Positions 43,273-52,522 of a stretch of 64,000 nucleotides of DNA are shown here, piece after piece; within the stretch, counting starts at the first letter, position 1, and every line of letters begins with the position of its first letter. The position numbers and the translations under genes are program-made. A model generated the notes under the pieces. It was not told the origin of the DNA. It saw only the letters and a program-made list of their open reading frames with translations, and made no database searches. Source of the stretch: Actinospica robiniae DSM 44927. GTDB taxonomy: Bacteria > Actinomycetota > Actinomycetes > Streptomycetales > Catenulisporaceae. The DNA is taken from the NCBI RefSeq assembly GCF_000504285.1, contig NZ_KI632511.1, positions 4,709,372-4,773,371 of the forward strand, read 5' to 3'.

Positions 43273-44223
43273 TTGACCGTCGTGGACGAACTTCGCGCGG
43301 GCTCGGGAGCGGCGCGCGGCGCGGAGCCGATGAGCCTGGACCACCTCGACTCGCTCGAGGCCGAGGCCGTGCACATCTTCCGCGAGGCCGCGGCCGAGTT
43401 CGAGCGTCCGGTGCTGCTGTTCTCCGGCGGCAAGGACTCGATCCTGATGCTGCACCTGGCGATGAAGGCGTTCTGGCCGGCCCGGGTGCCCTTCGGCCTG
43501 CTGCACGTGGACACCGGGCACAACTTCCCGGAGGTGCTCGCCTTCCGGGACCGGACCGTGGCCGAGCACGGGCTGCGCCTGGAAGTGGCCAAGGTGCAGG
43601 ACTACATCGACGACGGCCGGCTGCGCGAGCGGGCGGACGGGACCCGCAACCCGCTGCAGACCGTGCCGCTGCTCGACGCCATCAACGCGCACCGCTTCGA
43701 CGCGGTGTTCGGCGGCGGACGCCGGGACGAGGAGAAGGCGCGGGCCAAGGAGCGGGTCTTCTCGCTGCGCGACGAGTTCGGGCAGTGGGATCCGCGGCGT
43801 CAGCGCCCTGAGCTGTGGTCGCTCTACAACGGCAAGCACCGGCCGGGCGAGCACGTGCGGGTGTTCCCGCTGAGCAACTGGACCGAGCTCGACGTGTGGC
43901 AGTACATCGAGCGGGAGAAGATCGAGCTGCCGGCGATCTACTTCGCGCACGAGCGCGCGGTCTTCCGGCGCGGCGGGATGTGGCTGACCGCCGGCGAGTG
44001 GGGCGGCCCGAAGGACGGCGAGACGGTCGAGACCCGCAGCGTGCGCTACCGCACCGTGGGCGACATGTCCTGCACCGGGGCGGTGGACTCCGACGCGGAC
44101 ACGCTGCAGGCGATCATCGCCGAGATCGCGGCGTCCACGCTCACCGAGCGTGGCGCCACCCGCGCCGACGACAAGCTGTCGGAAGCGGCCATGGAGGACC
44201 GCAAGCGCGAGGGGTATTTCTAA
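43273..44223 (+). CDS. cysD: Sulfate adenylyltransferase subunit 2 (small subunit)
   Basis: CysD forms APS from ATP and sulfate together with the GTPase CysN. The PP-loop motif LLFSGGKDSILMLHLAMKA is near the N-terminus, and the family words HVDTGHNFPE, GGGRRDEEKARAKER and SNWTELDVWQYIE follow in order. The C-terminus ends REGYF as usual. The TTG at 43273 is chosen because AAGGAG lies six bases before it. An alternative GTG at 43255 overlaps the cysH stop (GTGA) and would add six residues. Confidence 0.9.
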   Translation: MTVVDELRAGSGAARGAEPMSLDHLDSLEAEAVHIFREAAAEFERPVLLFSGGKDSILMLHLAMKAFWPARVPFGLLHVDTGHNFPEVLAFRDRTVAEHGLRLEVAKVQDYIDDGRLRERADGTRNPLQTVPLLDAINAHRFDAVFGGGRRDEEKARAKERVFSLRDEFGQWDPRRQRPELWSLYNGKHRPGEHVRVFPLSNWTELDVWQYIEREKIELPAIYFAHERAVFRRGGMWLTAGEWGGPKDGETVETRSVRYRTVGDMSCTGAVDSDADTLQAIIAEIAASTLTERGATRADDKLSEAAMEDRKREGYF

Positions 44224-44225
44224 AG

Positions 44226-45536
44226 ATGACCGCGATACACGAACCGCCGCTGCACACCCCGACCGGCTCGCTGCTGCGCCTGGCCACGGCCGGCTCGGTC
44301 GACGACGGCAAGTCCACCCTGGTGGGCCGGCTGCTGCACGACACCAAGCAGGTGTTCGCGGACCAGCTCGACGCGGTCGAGCGGGTCTCGCGCGAGCGCG
44401 GCCTGGACGGCGCCGACCTCGCTCTGCTGACCGACGGCCTGCGGGCCGAGCGGGAGCAGGGCATCACGATCGACGTGGCCTACCGCTACTTCGCCACCCC
44501 GCGCCGCCGCTTCATCCTGGCCGACACCCCCGGGCACGTGCAGTACACCCGGAACATGGTCACCGGCGCCTCCACCGCGCAGCTCGCGGTGGTGCTCGTG
44601 GACGCGCGCCACGGCGTGGTCGAGCAGACCCGCCGGCACGTGGCCGTGGCGGCGCTGCTGAAGGTGCCGCACGTGGTGCTCGCGGTGAACAAGATGGACC
44701 TGGTCGGGTATCAGGAATCGGTGTTCGCGCCGATCGCGGACGAGTTCGCCCGCTACGCCCGGGCGCTGGAGGTGCCGGAGGTCACGGCGATCCCGATCTC
44801 GGCGCTGGCCGGGGACAACGTGGTCGACCCGTCCAACGCGATGGACTGGTACGCCGGGCCGACGCTGCTCGAGCACCTGGAGGACGTGGACGTCGACCAC
44901 GACCCGCGGCACTGCGCCGCCCGCTTCCCGGTGCAGTACGTGCTGCGGCCGCAGAGCTCCGAGTTCCGCGACTACCGCGGCTACGCGGGCCAGGTGACCG
45001 CGGGCGCGTTCCGGCCGGGCGACGAGGTGCTGGTGCTGCCCTCGGGCAAGCGCAGCACCATCGCCGGCATCGACCGGCTCGGCGAGCGCGACGTGGAGGT
45101 GGCCTTCGCCTACCAGTCGGTGACGCTGCGGCTGACCGACGACGTGGACGTCTCGCGCGGCGACGTGATCGTGCCGGCGGACCGGGCGCCGGAGGTGACC
45201 CAGGACGTGGTCGCCACGGTGTGTCACATCGCCGACCGGCCGCTGCGGGCCGGTGACAGGGTCCTGCTGCGGCACGGCACCTCGACGGTCAAGGCGGTCG
45301 TGCGCTCGCTGGACTCCACGCTGAACCTGGAGACGCTGGTGCGCGAGTCGGGGCCGGAGGCCCTGCACGCCAACGACATCGGCCAGATCACGCTGCGCAC
45401 CGCGGCCCCGCTGCCGCTCGACGACTACGCGGACCACCGGCGCACCGGCTCGTTCCTGCTGATCGACGACGCCGACGGGGCGACGTTGACCGCGGGCATG
45501 GTCGGCGTCCCGCTGGGCACCGCGGCCGAGGACTGA
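44226..45536 (+). CDS. cysN: Sulfate adenylyltransferase subunit 1 (GTPase)
   Basis: CysN is the regulatory GTPase of ATP sulfurylase. GTP-binding motifs are visible as GSVDDGKSTL (G1), DTPGHVQYTRN (G3) and NKMDL (G4), followed by two EF-Tu-like beta-barrel domains. At 436 residues it has no fused APS kinase domain, unlike CysNC of mycobacteria. It begins two bases after the cysD stop. Confidence 0.92.
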   Translation: MTAIHEPPLHTPTGSLLRLATAGSVDDGKSTLVGRLLHDTKQVFADQLDAVERVSRERGLDGADLALLTDGLRAEREQGITIDVAYRYFATPRRRFILADTPGHVQYTRNMVTGASTAQLAVVLVDARHGVVEQTRRHVAVAALLKVPHVVLAVNKMDLVGYQESVFAPIADEFARYARALEVPEVTAIPISALAGDNVVDPSNAMDWYAGPTLLEHLEDVDVDHDPRHCAARFPVQYVLRPQSSEFRDYRGYAGQVTAGAFRPGDEVLVLPSGKRSTIAGIDRLGERDVEVAFAYQSVTLRLTDDVDVSRGDVIVPADRAPEVTQDVVATVCHIADRPLRAGDRVLLRHGTSTVKAVVRSLDSTLNLETLVRESGPEALHANDIGQITLRTAAPLPLDDYADHRRTGSFLLIDDADGATLTAGMVGVPLGTAAED

Positions 45537-45617
45537 GAACCACAGCGATGTCCGTATTCTCCTTCATCCTGGCCGGGATATCCGGCGCGATCGAGCCGAG
45601 GGGCACCGGACGGCTGA

Positions 45618-45634
45618 GCGGGTGTACCACCCGC
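45618..45634. promoter_or_regulatory. GCGGGTG-TAC-CACCCGC dyad between cysN and the transporter genes
   Basis: A perfect 7-bp inverted repeat around TAC in the 148-base gap. It could be an operator, or a small hairpin that lowers expression of the downstream transporter relative to cysHDN. Confidence 0.45.
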
Positions 45635-45684
45635 ACCGCCGTGTCCGAGATCACCCTTCCCTTCGACTCCTCGCGAGGATTGAC

Positions 45685-46827
45685 ATGCCCAGAAGCGGAA
45701 AGTCCCGCTTTGCTCTGAAAGCCCGTACTTTCTCCGCGTTCTCCCCGCGCTCCCGCCGCGCAGCCGCGCTGCTGGCGGTCGGGGCGCTGACCGTGGCGGT
45801 GACCACCGCGTGCGCACACGCCACGGCGGGCACCACCACGGCGGCGAACACGGCCGCCGGCAGCTCCTCGGCCGCCGGCTCCCCGGCCTCCGAACTGCGG
45901 CTCGGCTACTTCGCCAACGTGACCCACTCGACCGCGATCACCGAGGTCGCCAACGGCACGCTGGCCAAGGACCTGGGTTCGACCAAGCTGAGCACCCAGG
46001 TGTTCAACTCCGGCCCGACCGAGATGACCGCACTGCTCTCCGGACAGCTCGACGCCGCGTACGTCGGGCCGTCCTCGGCGCTGAGCGCCTGGACCAAGTC
46101 CGACAAGCAGGGCCTGACCATCGTCGCCGGCGCCGAGAACGCCGGGGCCGAACTGGTGGTCGACTCCTCGATCACCTCCGCGGCCCAGCTCAAGGGCAAG
46201 ACGCTGGCGGACCCGCAGCTCGGCAACACCCAGGACGTGGCGCTGCGGTACTGGCTCAAGCAGCAGGGCTACACCACCACGCTGCAGGGCGGCGGCGACG
46301 TCACCGTGCAGCCGGAGGCCAACGCCACCACGCTGAGCCTGTTCGAGCAGGGCAAGATCCAGGGCGCCTGGCTGCCCGAGCCCTGGGCCTCGCGCCTGGT
46401 GGTCGAGGGCAAGGGGCACGTCCTGGTGGACGAGAAGACCTTGTGGCCCGACAGTTCCTTCGCCACCACCAACCTGGTGGTCGCGACCTCGTATCTGCAG
46501 GCGCACCCGCAGACGGTGGCCGAGCTGCTCGACGCGCAGATCGCCGCCAACCAGTGGATCAACGCGAACGCGTCCTCGGCGCAGACCCTGATCAGCGGCG
46601 CCATCAAGCAGCTGACGGGGTCGACGATCACGGCCGCGGAGATGCAGCGGGCCTGGGGCGAGGAGTCGGTGACCGACGATCCGCTGGCTTCCTCGATGCA
46701 GACCAGCCTCGCGCACGCGGTGGCCACCGGGCAGCTCAAGAGCACGCCTCTGGACGGCCTGTTCAACCTCACCCTGCTCAACCGGGAACTGGCGAAGGCG
46801 GGGCAATCCCCCGTCCCGGCCTCGTGA
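45685..46827 (+). CDS. ssuA: ABC transporter substrate-binding lipoprotein (sulfonate/taurine type)
   Basis: The 380-residue protein has a twin-arginine-like basic start (RRAAALLAVGALTVAVTTACAHA) with a lipobox ending in Cys (TTAC). The mature part matches the SsuA/TauA fold: LRLGYFANVTHSTAI near the start, FNSGPTEMTALLSGQLDAAYVGPS, and WLPEPWASRLV. These bind aliphatic sulfonates, taurine or sulfate-like anions. GCGAGGA stands before the ATG. Its genomic place behind cysHDN says it supplies sulfur. Confidence 0.85.
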   Translation: MPRSGKSRFALKARTFSAFSPRSRRAAALLAVGALTVAVTTACAHATAGTTTAANTAAGSSSAAGSPASELRLGYFANVTHSTAITEVANGTLAKDLGSTKLSTQVFNSGPTEMTALLSGQLDAAYVGPSSALSAWTKSDKQGLTIVAGAENAGAELVVDSSITSAAQLKGKTLADPQLGNTQDVALRYWLKQQGYTTTLQGGGDVTVQPEANATTLSLFEQGKIQGAWLPEPWASRLVVEGKGHVLVDEKTLWPDSSFATTNLVVATSYLQAHPQTVAELLDAQIAANQWINANASSAQTLISGAIKQLTGSTITAAEMQRAWGEESVTDDPLASSMQTSLAHAVATGQLKSTPLDGLFNLTLLNRELAKAGQSPVPAS

Positions 46828-46856
46828 GCCTTCGGCCTCGGAGATAAGGACCTGAC

Positions 46857-47642
46857 ATGACCGTAACCGCAGCCGTGGGCGCCGCGCCGACCACGACCGA
46901 AACCGCCGCGGTGCGCCTGGCCGGGGTGACCAAGACCTTCGGCAAGGACGGCGTGCCCGTACTCGACAACATCGATCTGGCCGTCGCGCCGGGCGAGTTC
47001 GTGTGCCTGCTCGGCGCCTCCGGCTGCGGCAAGTCCACCCTGCTCAACCTCGTCGCCGGGCTCGACCCGGTGACGGCGGGGCGGATCGAGGTCGCGGGCG
47101 GCCACGCCGCCCTGATGTTCCAGGAGTCGGCGCTCTTCCCCTGGCTCACCGCCGGGCGCAACGTCGAGCTCGCACTCAAGCTCGGCGGCGTGACGGACCG
47201 GGCCGAGCGGCGGGCCGAGGCCCAGCGCCTGCTCGGCCTGGTCCGCCTGGGCAGCGCCTATGACAAGCGGGTGCACGAACTGTCCGGCGGCATGCGCCAG
47301 CGGGTGGCCCTGGCCCGCGCGCTGGCGCAGAAGTCGCAGGTCCTGCTGATGGACGAGCCGTTCGCCGCGCTCGACGCCATCACCCGGGACGTGCTGCACG
47401 AGGAGCTGGTCAAGCTCTGGCAGGAGACGAACCTGACCGTGGTGTTCGTCACGCACAACGTGCGCGAGGCCGCGCGGCTGGGCCAGCGCGTCATCCTGCT
47501 CTCCTCCCGTCCCGGCCGGATCGCCCGCGAGTGGCGGGTTCAGATCCCGCAGCCGCGCCGGATCGAGGACGCCGAGGTCACCGAGCTCACCCGGGAGATC
47601 ACCGCCGAGCTGCACAAGGAGATCAGCCGCCATGGCAACTGA
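46857..47642 (+). CDS. ssuB: ABC transporter ATP-binding protein (sulfonate/taurine type)
   Basis: The 261-residue ATPase has Walker A LGASGCGKSTLL (about residue 51), signature LSGGMRQRVALARAL (about 142) and Walker B VLLMDEPFAALD (about 161), with the H-loop in VVFVTHNVREA. It powers the SsuC permease. The gene overlaps ssuC by 11 bases. Confidence 0.9.
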   Translation: MTVTAAVGAAPTTTETAAVRLAGVTKTFGKDGVPVLDNIDLAVAPGEFVCLLGASGCGKSTLLNLVAGLDPVTAGRIEVAGGHAALMFQESALFPWLTAGRNVELALKLGGVTDRAERRAEAQRLLGLVRLGSAYDKRVHELSGGMRQRVALARALAQKSQVLLMDEPFAALDAITRDVLHEELVKLWQETNLTVVFVTHNVREAARLGQRVILLSSRPGRIAREWRVQIPQPRRIEDAEVTELTREITAELHKEISRHGN

Positions 47643-48537
47643 GGCCGTATCAGAGCCCGTCGACGAGGTCACCGCGACCTCGCAGGACTTCGCCAGCATC
47701 GAGGCCGGGCTGGACGCGCTCGAGAGCGCCGCGGCCACCCGGAAGCCGTGGTGGCGCCGGGTGCTGCTGGCCAAGATCGTGCCGCCGGTGGTGGCCGTCT
47801 TCGTGCTGCTGCTGATCTGGGACGTGCTCGTGCTCGCGCAGGTCAAGCCGGCCTGGGTGCTGCCCGGCCCGGCGGACGTGTGGGACGAGCTGACCTCGCA
47901 GTGGGGCGCCTACCAGGTCGGCCCGGCGATCTGGGACTCGGTCTCGCGCGGCGTCATCGGCTTCGCCATCTCGGTGGTGATCGGCAGTGTGGTGGGCCTG
48001 GCCGTGGCCCGGATCCCGTTGCTGCGCGCGGCGATCCAGCCCATCCTCTCCGGCCTGCAGTCGCTGCCGTCGGTGGCCTGGGTGCCGATCGGCATCATGT
48101 GGTTCGGCATCGACGACGCGACCATCTACACCGTGGTGCTGCTCGGCGCGATCCCGTCGGTGGCGATCGGCCTGATCGACGGGCTCGACCAGATCCCGCC
48201 GATCTACACCCGGGTCGGGCGCAACCTGGGCGCGCGCGGGCTGACCTCGGCCCGGTACGTGCTCTTCCCGGCCGTGCTGCCGGGCTATGTCAGCGGCCTG
48301 AAGCAGGGCTGGGCGTTCTCCTGGCGCTCGCTGATGGCGGCCGAGCTGATCGCGGTCTCGCCCAAGCTCGGCCCGGGGGTGGGCCAGGTGATGGCCGAGG
48401 CCTCCGGCACCAACGACATGGCGATGGCCTTCGGCGCGCTGATCGTCATCCTGATCATCGGCATCGGCATCAACGCGATCTTCTTCGCGCCGGTCGAGCG
48501 ACGGCTGCTGCGGAGCCGGGGACTGGCCAAGTCGTGA
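47632..48537 (+). CDS. ssuC: ABC transporter permease (sulfonate/taurine type)
   Basis: The 301-residue permease has about six membrane helices. The coupling-helix (EAA) loop reads VGRNLGARGLTSARYVLFPA. The first 45 residues are a hydrophilic cytoplasmic leader. It pairs with SsuA and SsuB. The start ATG lies within the end of ssuB. Confidence 0.88.
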   Translation: MATEAVSEPVDEVTATSQDFASIEAGLDALESAAATRKPWWRRVLLAKIVPPVVAVFVLLLIWDVLVLAQVKPAWVLPGPADVWDELTSQWGAYQVGPAIWDSVSRGVIGFAISVVIGSVVGLAVARIPLLRAAIQPILSGLQSLPSVAWVPIGIMWFGIDDATIYTVVLLGAIPSVAIGLIDGLDQIPPIYTRVGRNLGARGLTSARYVLFPAVLPGYVSGLKQGWAFSWRSLMAAELIAVSPKLGPGVGQVMAEASGTNDMAMAFGALIVILIIGIGINAIFFAPVERRLLRSRGLAKS

Positions 48538-49379
48538 ACCTGCTGCTGATCACGCACGGCTCCCGGGACCCGCGGTACGCGGCGTCCTTCGAGGCGCTGT
48601 GCGCGCGCCTGCGCCGGGACGGACACCGGGCCCGGGTCGGACACCTGGGGCTGTGCGGTCCGGACCCGGCGGGCGCGGCCGCGCAGCTGGCGGCCGACCT
48701 GGCGGCAGACGGCGTGGCAGTGGGGCACGAGCGGGTCGCCGCGGTGCCGATGTTCCTCGGCCACGGCTACCACGTGGCGAACGACGTGCCCGCGGCGGTG
48801 GCCACGGCGCGGGCGGTCCTGGTGGCCCGCGCGGCCGTCGTCGCCACCGCGCCGCTGGGCCCGGACCCGCTGCTGGTGGAGGCGATGGAGTCGCGGCTGC
48901 GGGAGCTCGGGGTCTGGCCCGGGGACCCGGAGGTGGCGGTGCTGCTGGCTTCCGCCGGGAGCTCGGATCCGAGCGTGCGCAACGGAATCGACGCCATGGC
49001 CGGGCAGTGGGCCGAGGCCGGCTGGCACAGCGTCACGCCGACGTACGCGGGGGCGGCGCGGCCGGACGTGGCCGAGGCGCTGGCCTCGGCGCGGGCCGCC
49101 GGCGCGGTCGAGACCGTGGTGGCGAGCTACTTCCTGGCGCCGGGGAACCTGGCCGACCGGGTCGCGCTGGGCGCGGACGGCGCGCCGATGTCAGCGCCCT
49201 TCCTCACGCCCGAGGGCGCCGATCCGGCACTGGTGCGCCTCGTGCTGCGGCGCGCGGCGAGCGCGCTGGAGCCGACGGCGTCGGCCGCGCCGGCCCGGCA
49301 CCGGGGCCAGGCGCGCGCGGCGCGGGCGCACGCGTATCAGGAAGCGAGCACGCGGGCCCGCTCTGCGGCCAGGTCGTAA
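48534..49379 (+). CDS. Sirohydrochlorin chelatase (CbiX type)
   Basis: CbiX/SirB inserts ferrous iron into sirohydrochlorin to make siroheme, the cofactor of the sulfite reductase in this region, or cobalt in the B12 pathway. The 281-residue protein has two CbiX half-domains: LLLITHGSRDPRYAASFEAL and AVPMFLGHGYHVANDVP in the first, LLASAGSSDPSVRNGIDAMA and VVASYFLAPGNLADR in the second. The GTG overlaps the ssuC stop (GTGA). Its C-terminus runs 43 bases into the convergent PPK2 gene. Confidence 0.87.
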   Translation: MNLLLITHGSRDPRYAASFEALCARLRRDGHRARVGHLGLCGPDPAGAAAQLAADLAADGVAVGHERVAAVPMFLGHGYHVANDVPAAVATARAVLVARAAVVATAPLGPDPLLVEAMESRLRELGVWPGDPEVAVLLASAGSSDPSVRNGIDAMAGQWAEAGWHSVTPTYAGAARPDVAEALASARAAGAVETVVASYFLAPGNLADRVALGADGAPMSAPFLTPEGADPALVRLVLRRAASALEPTASAAPARHRGQARAARAHAYQEASTRARSAARS

Positions 49380-50422
49380 TCCCCCGGCGGGTACTGCGGA
49401 TCGATGCCCTCGAGCGCCTCGATCAGCAGCCGCAGCACGGCGTAGTTCCGGTACCACTTGCGGTCGGCCGGGATCAGATGCCAGGGGGCTGCTTCGGTGC
49501 CGCAGCGTTCGATGGCGACCCTGTAGGCGTCCTGGAACTGCGGCCACAGCAGCCGGTCGTCCACGTCGCCCGGGTTGTACTTCCAGCGCTTCTCCGGGTC
49601 TTCGAGCCGGGCCAGCAGCCGCTCGCGCTGTTCCTCGAGCGAGATGTGCAGGAAGCACTTGACCACGACGCAGCCCTCTGTGACGAGGGACTGCTCGAAC
49701 TTGTTGATGGCGCCGTAGCGGCGGGCGATGTGCATCGCCAGCACGAGCTTGCGCACCTTGGCGACGAGCACGTCCTCGTACTGGGAGCGGTCGAAGATGC
49801 CGATCTGACCCGGCTGCGGCACCTCGGAGCGCACCCGCCAGAGGAAGTCGTGCGCCAGCTCCTCCTCGGTCGGCGCCTTGAACGCCTTGATCCGGATGCC
49901 GTTCGGGTCGAGCCGGCCGACCACGTGGCGCACGGTGCCGCCCTTGCCGGAGGTGTCCATGCCCTGGAGCACCAGCAGCACCCGGCGGGGCGAGCCGGAG
50001 CCCACCGCGTCCGCGTAGAGCCGCTCCTGCAGCGCGGACAGGCGCGCGCTGAGCGCGGGCAGCTGGGCCTCGGCCTGGGCTCGCGAGGACACGCCCGGGG
50101 TCGCGCCCGCGTCGAAGCCGGCCAGGTCCACCGGGGCGCCCGGGGCGAGCCGCAGCAGCGAGCCGATCGAGCCGGCCGGCTCGGGCGCCAGCTCGGCCGC
50201 CTCGGCCTCGACGTAGCGCGCGGCGACCTTCTCGACCAGCGCCTTGGCCTGGTCCGGGCGAAGCGTGCGGTCCCTGCCCTCGGCTTGCGCCTTCGCGAGC
50301 TTCGCGGCCGCCTTCTTGGCCGCCTTGTCGAGCTTGCCGGCCTTGCCCTTCGCGGACTTCGCCGGCTTCTGCGCCTTCTTGGCCTTGCCCTTGCCGGGCT
50401 TGCTCTGCTTCGCGTGCGCCAT
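49337..50422 (-). CDS. ppk2: Polyphosphate kinase 2 family protein
   Basis: PPK2 transfers phosphate between polyphosphate and nucleotides. The 361-residue protein has Walker A GMDTSGKGGTV, the segment KAPTEEELAHDFLWRV, and Walker B/lid FDRSQYEDVLV, with the closing WHLIPADRKWYRNYAVLRLLIEAL. It belongs to the single-domain type. The first 60 residues are an Ala/Lys tail (AKKAAAKLAKAQAEG), which might bind polyphosphate or nucleic acid. GGGAGA stands eight bases before the ATG. Confidence 0.88.
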   Translation of the reverse strand: MAHAKQSKPGKGKAKKAQKPAKSAKGKAGKLDKAAKKAAAKLAKAQAEGRDRTLRPDQAKALVEKVAARYVEAEAAELAPEPAGSIGSLLRLAPGAPVDLAGFDAGATPGVSSRAQAEAQLPALSARLSALQERLYADAVGSGSPRRVLLVLQGMDTSGKGGTVRHVVGRLDPNGIRIKAFKAPTEEELAHDFLWRVRSEVPQPGQIGIFDRSQYEDVLVAKVRKLVLAMHIARRYGAINKFEQSLVTEGCVVVKCFLHISLEEQRERLLARLEDPEKRWKYNPGDVDDRLLWPQFQDAYRVAIERCGTEAAPWHLIPADRKWYRNYAVLRLLIEALEGIDPQYPPGDYDLAAERARVLAS

Positions 50423-50547
50423 GGCCGGATTCTCCCACGCCACGGCGTACGGCGCAGTGGCTGGGGCCGGGTTTGTTAACATCCGAGACGCGCCCCGTTC
50501 AAGCGCTGGACGCGGGCAATTCACCCCGCTCCCGGGCTCGGCCGGGC

Positions 50548-51624
50548 TCAGGCGAGCGCGGCGCCGGCCTGGGTGAGCGAGATCAGACGGCTGACGGCGC
50601 GCAGGTACTTCTTGCGGTACCCGCCGGCGAGCAGCTCCGGGGTGAAGACCCGGTCCGCCGCGACGCCGGAGGCCAGCACCGGGACGGACCGGTCGTAGAG
50701 CCGGTCGACGAACACGACCAGGCGCAGCGCGGCGTTCTGGTCCTCCACCGGCTTCAGGCCGAGCAGCCCGAGCGAGCCGACCCCGTCCAGCAGGGCGCCG
50801 TAGCGGCTGGGATGCAGGGTGCTCAGATGCGCCGTCAGCGGCTCGAAGTCGTCCAGGAAGCGGTCCGGCCCGTCCGCGGCGTACTTGGCCACGACCTCGT
50901 CCTCGAGCGGCTCCGGCGCGCTCGCCCCGTCCCGGCGGCGGTAGTCCGGGCCCTCGATCCGCACCGCGGTGAACCGCGCGGACAGGCCCTGGATCTCGCG
51001 CAGGAAGTCCGCGGCCGCGAACCGGCCCTCGCCGAGCTGGTCCGGCAGGGTGTTGGAGGTGGCGGCCAGCTGCACCCCGGCCTCGGCGAGCCGAGTGAGC
51101 AGGGTGGAGACCAGGACGGTGTCGCCCGGGTCGTCGAGTTCGAACTCGTCGATGCACACCAGCCGCTGGGTGGCCAGGTGCGCCACGGTCGGCCCGAAGC
51201 CGAGCGCGCCGACCAGGTTGGTGTACTCGACGAAGGTGCCGTAGACCTTGGGCCCCTCGGTCTCGTGCCAGAGCGAGGCGAGCAGGTGCGTCTTGCCGAC
51301 GCCGTAGCCGCCGTCGAGGTAGACCCCGCGGCCTTCGGCCGGGCCGGAGCCGCGGCGCAGCAGTCCGCGGCGGGCGCGGGCCGGGCCCTTGCCGGACCAG
51401 GTCGCGGCGCGTTCGGCGAGCAGGTCGCGGGCGGCGGACTGGCTGGGCTCGCCCGGGTCGGGCAGGTAGGTGGAGAAGCGCGCCGAGGCGAACCTCGGCG
51501 GCGGGAGGAGTTCGGCGATGAGTCGGTCGGCGGAGACGGAAGGGCGCCGCTCGGCCAGTGAAGCCGGAGCGTCGCCACGGGGTCCGTCAGGGGACGCGGC
51601 GTACCCGCGCGCGGCGATCGTCAC
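50548..51624 (-). CDS. zapE: ZapE/AFG1-type AAA ATPase
   Basis: The 358-residue P-loop ATPase has Walker A YLDGGYGVGKTHLLASL, Walker B LVCIDEFELDDPGDT and sensor-like AATSNTLPDQLGEGRF, all typical of ZapE/AFG1. In proteobacteria ZapE acts at the division ring; in actinomycetes the role is unknown. The GTG start has no clear ribosome-binding site and may be leaderless or wrong by a few codons. It diverges from the reductase gene across two CRP-like dyads. Confidence 0.85.
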   Translation of the reverse strand: MTIAARGYAASPDGPRGDAPASLAERRPSVSADRLIAELLPPPRFASARFSTYLPDPGEPSQSAARDLLAERAATWSGKGPARARRGLLRRGSGPAEGRGVYLDGGYGVGKTHLLASLWHETEGPKVYGTFVEYTNLVGALGFGPTVAHLATQRLVCIDEFELDDPGDTVLVSTLLTRLAEAGVQLAATSNTLPDQLGEGRFAAADFLREIQGLSARFTAVRIEGPDYRRRDGASAPEPLEDEVVAKYAADGPDRFLDDFEPLTAHLSTLHPSRYGALLDGVGSLGLLGLKPVEDQNAALRLVVFVDRLYDRSVPVLASGVAADRVFTPELLAGGYRKKYLRAVSRLISLTQAGAALA

Positions 51625-51672
51625 ATGATCGATTTTATTCGACGCGCATTGTGATCATGGCCGCCTCGGCCC

Positions 51673-51718
51673 GTGAGCTGCCTCACCCCACGCGGCCGGG
51701 GGCTGTGAGTTGTCTCAC
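51673..51718. promoter_or_regulatory. Pair of GTGA-N6-TCAC dyads (CRP/GlxR-like sites)
   Basis: GTGAGCTGCCTCAC (51673-51686) and GTGAGTTGTCTCAC (51705-51718) have centres 32 bases apart, three helical turns. With flanking T on both sides the second reads TGTGA-N6-TCACT, nine of ten positions of the CRP-type consensus. They lie between the divergent zapE and reductase genes. Confidence 0.55.
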
Positions 51719-51769
51719 TGCCGCGCGCGGCCGTGCCCTTCACCGCGCCGGGAGCCGCCCGGCCCTACC

Positions 51770-52522
51770 ATGCGGAATATGCGGCAACTCATTCCCGAGC
51801 CCCCGCGCGGCGGGTTCGAGCCGGACCTGAGCGAGATCTACGCCTACCCCGGCCACGTGCGCCGGTGGCTGCGCGCGAACATGGTCGCCTCCGCGGACGG
51901 CGCGGCCCAGGCGGACGGCGCCTCGCGCGGCCTGTCCGGCCCGGCCGACGTGCGGGTGCTGCGCGCGCTGCGCGGCCTGGCCGACGTGGTCCTGGTCGGC
52001 GCGGCCACCGTGCGCACCGAGGGCTACCTGCGCCCGGCCGTGCCCCGGACCGAGTTCGCCGCGGCCAGAGCGGCCGCCGGGCAGCCCCCGGCGGCGGCGA
52101 TCGCCGTGGTCAGCGCGTCGCTGGAGGTGGACTTCGACTCCCCGCTCTACACCGAGGCGGTCACCCCGACCATCACCGTGACCACGGGCGAGGCCCCGCC
52201 GGAGCGGCTCCGGCAGGCCGAGGCGGCCGGCGAGGTGCTGATCGCGGGCGAGGGCGAGCGGGTGGACCTCGGCGGCGCGGTGGATCTGCTCGCCGACTCC
52301 GGCCGCGGCCGGCTGCTGTGCGAGGGCGGACCGACGCTGCTCGGCGCCATGGTGCGGGCGGGGCGGCTCGACGAGCTCTGCCTGTCGGTGTCGCCGCAGC
52401 TCAGAGCCGGTTCCGGGCTGCGCATCCTGGACGGCCCGGAACTGGCCGCGCCGCTGTCGCTGAACCTGCACACCCTGCTGACGGAGGACGGGTTTCTATT
52501 CGCTCGGTACCTGGTGATGTAG
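51770..52522 (+). CDS. RibD C-terminal/dihydrofolate reductase-fold pyrimidine reductase family protein
   Basis: The 250-residue protein has the RibD_C fold: RRWLRANMVASADGAAQ, VLRALRGLADVVLVGAATVRTEGY, LLCEGGPTLLGAMVRAGRLDELCL and SGLRILDGPE. RibD reduces a pyrimidine in riboflavin synthesis, but stand-alone homologues often have other, unknown reductive roles. Two ATG codons (51770 and 51779) are possible and neither has a good ribosome-binding site. The last codons (RYLVM stop) form the start of the 47-bp tandem repeat. Confidence 0.8.
   Translation: MRNMRQLIPEPPRGGFEPDLSEIYAYPGHVRRWLRANMVASADGAAQADGASRGLSGPADVRVLRALRGLADVVLVGAATVRTEGYLRPAVPRTEFAAARAAAGQPPAAAIAVVSASLEVDFDSPLYTEAVTPTITVTTGEAPPERLRQAEAAGEVLIAGEGERVDLGGAVDLLADSGRGRLLCEGGPTLLGAMVRAGRLDELCLSVSPQLRAGSGLRILDGPELAAPLSLNLHTLLTEDGFLFARYLVM

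Noticed and set aside
45549-45720. Third sulfur leader peptide before the sulfonate transporter
   Set aside because: An ATG frame exists (MSVFSFILAGISG) but lacks the HVD-R-SSA-C motif and overlaps the next gene out of frame.
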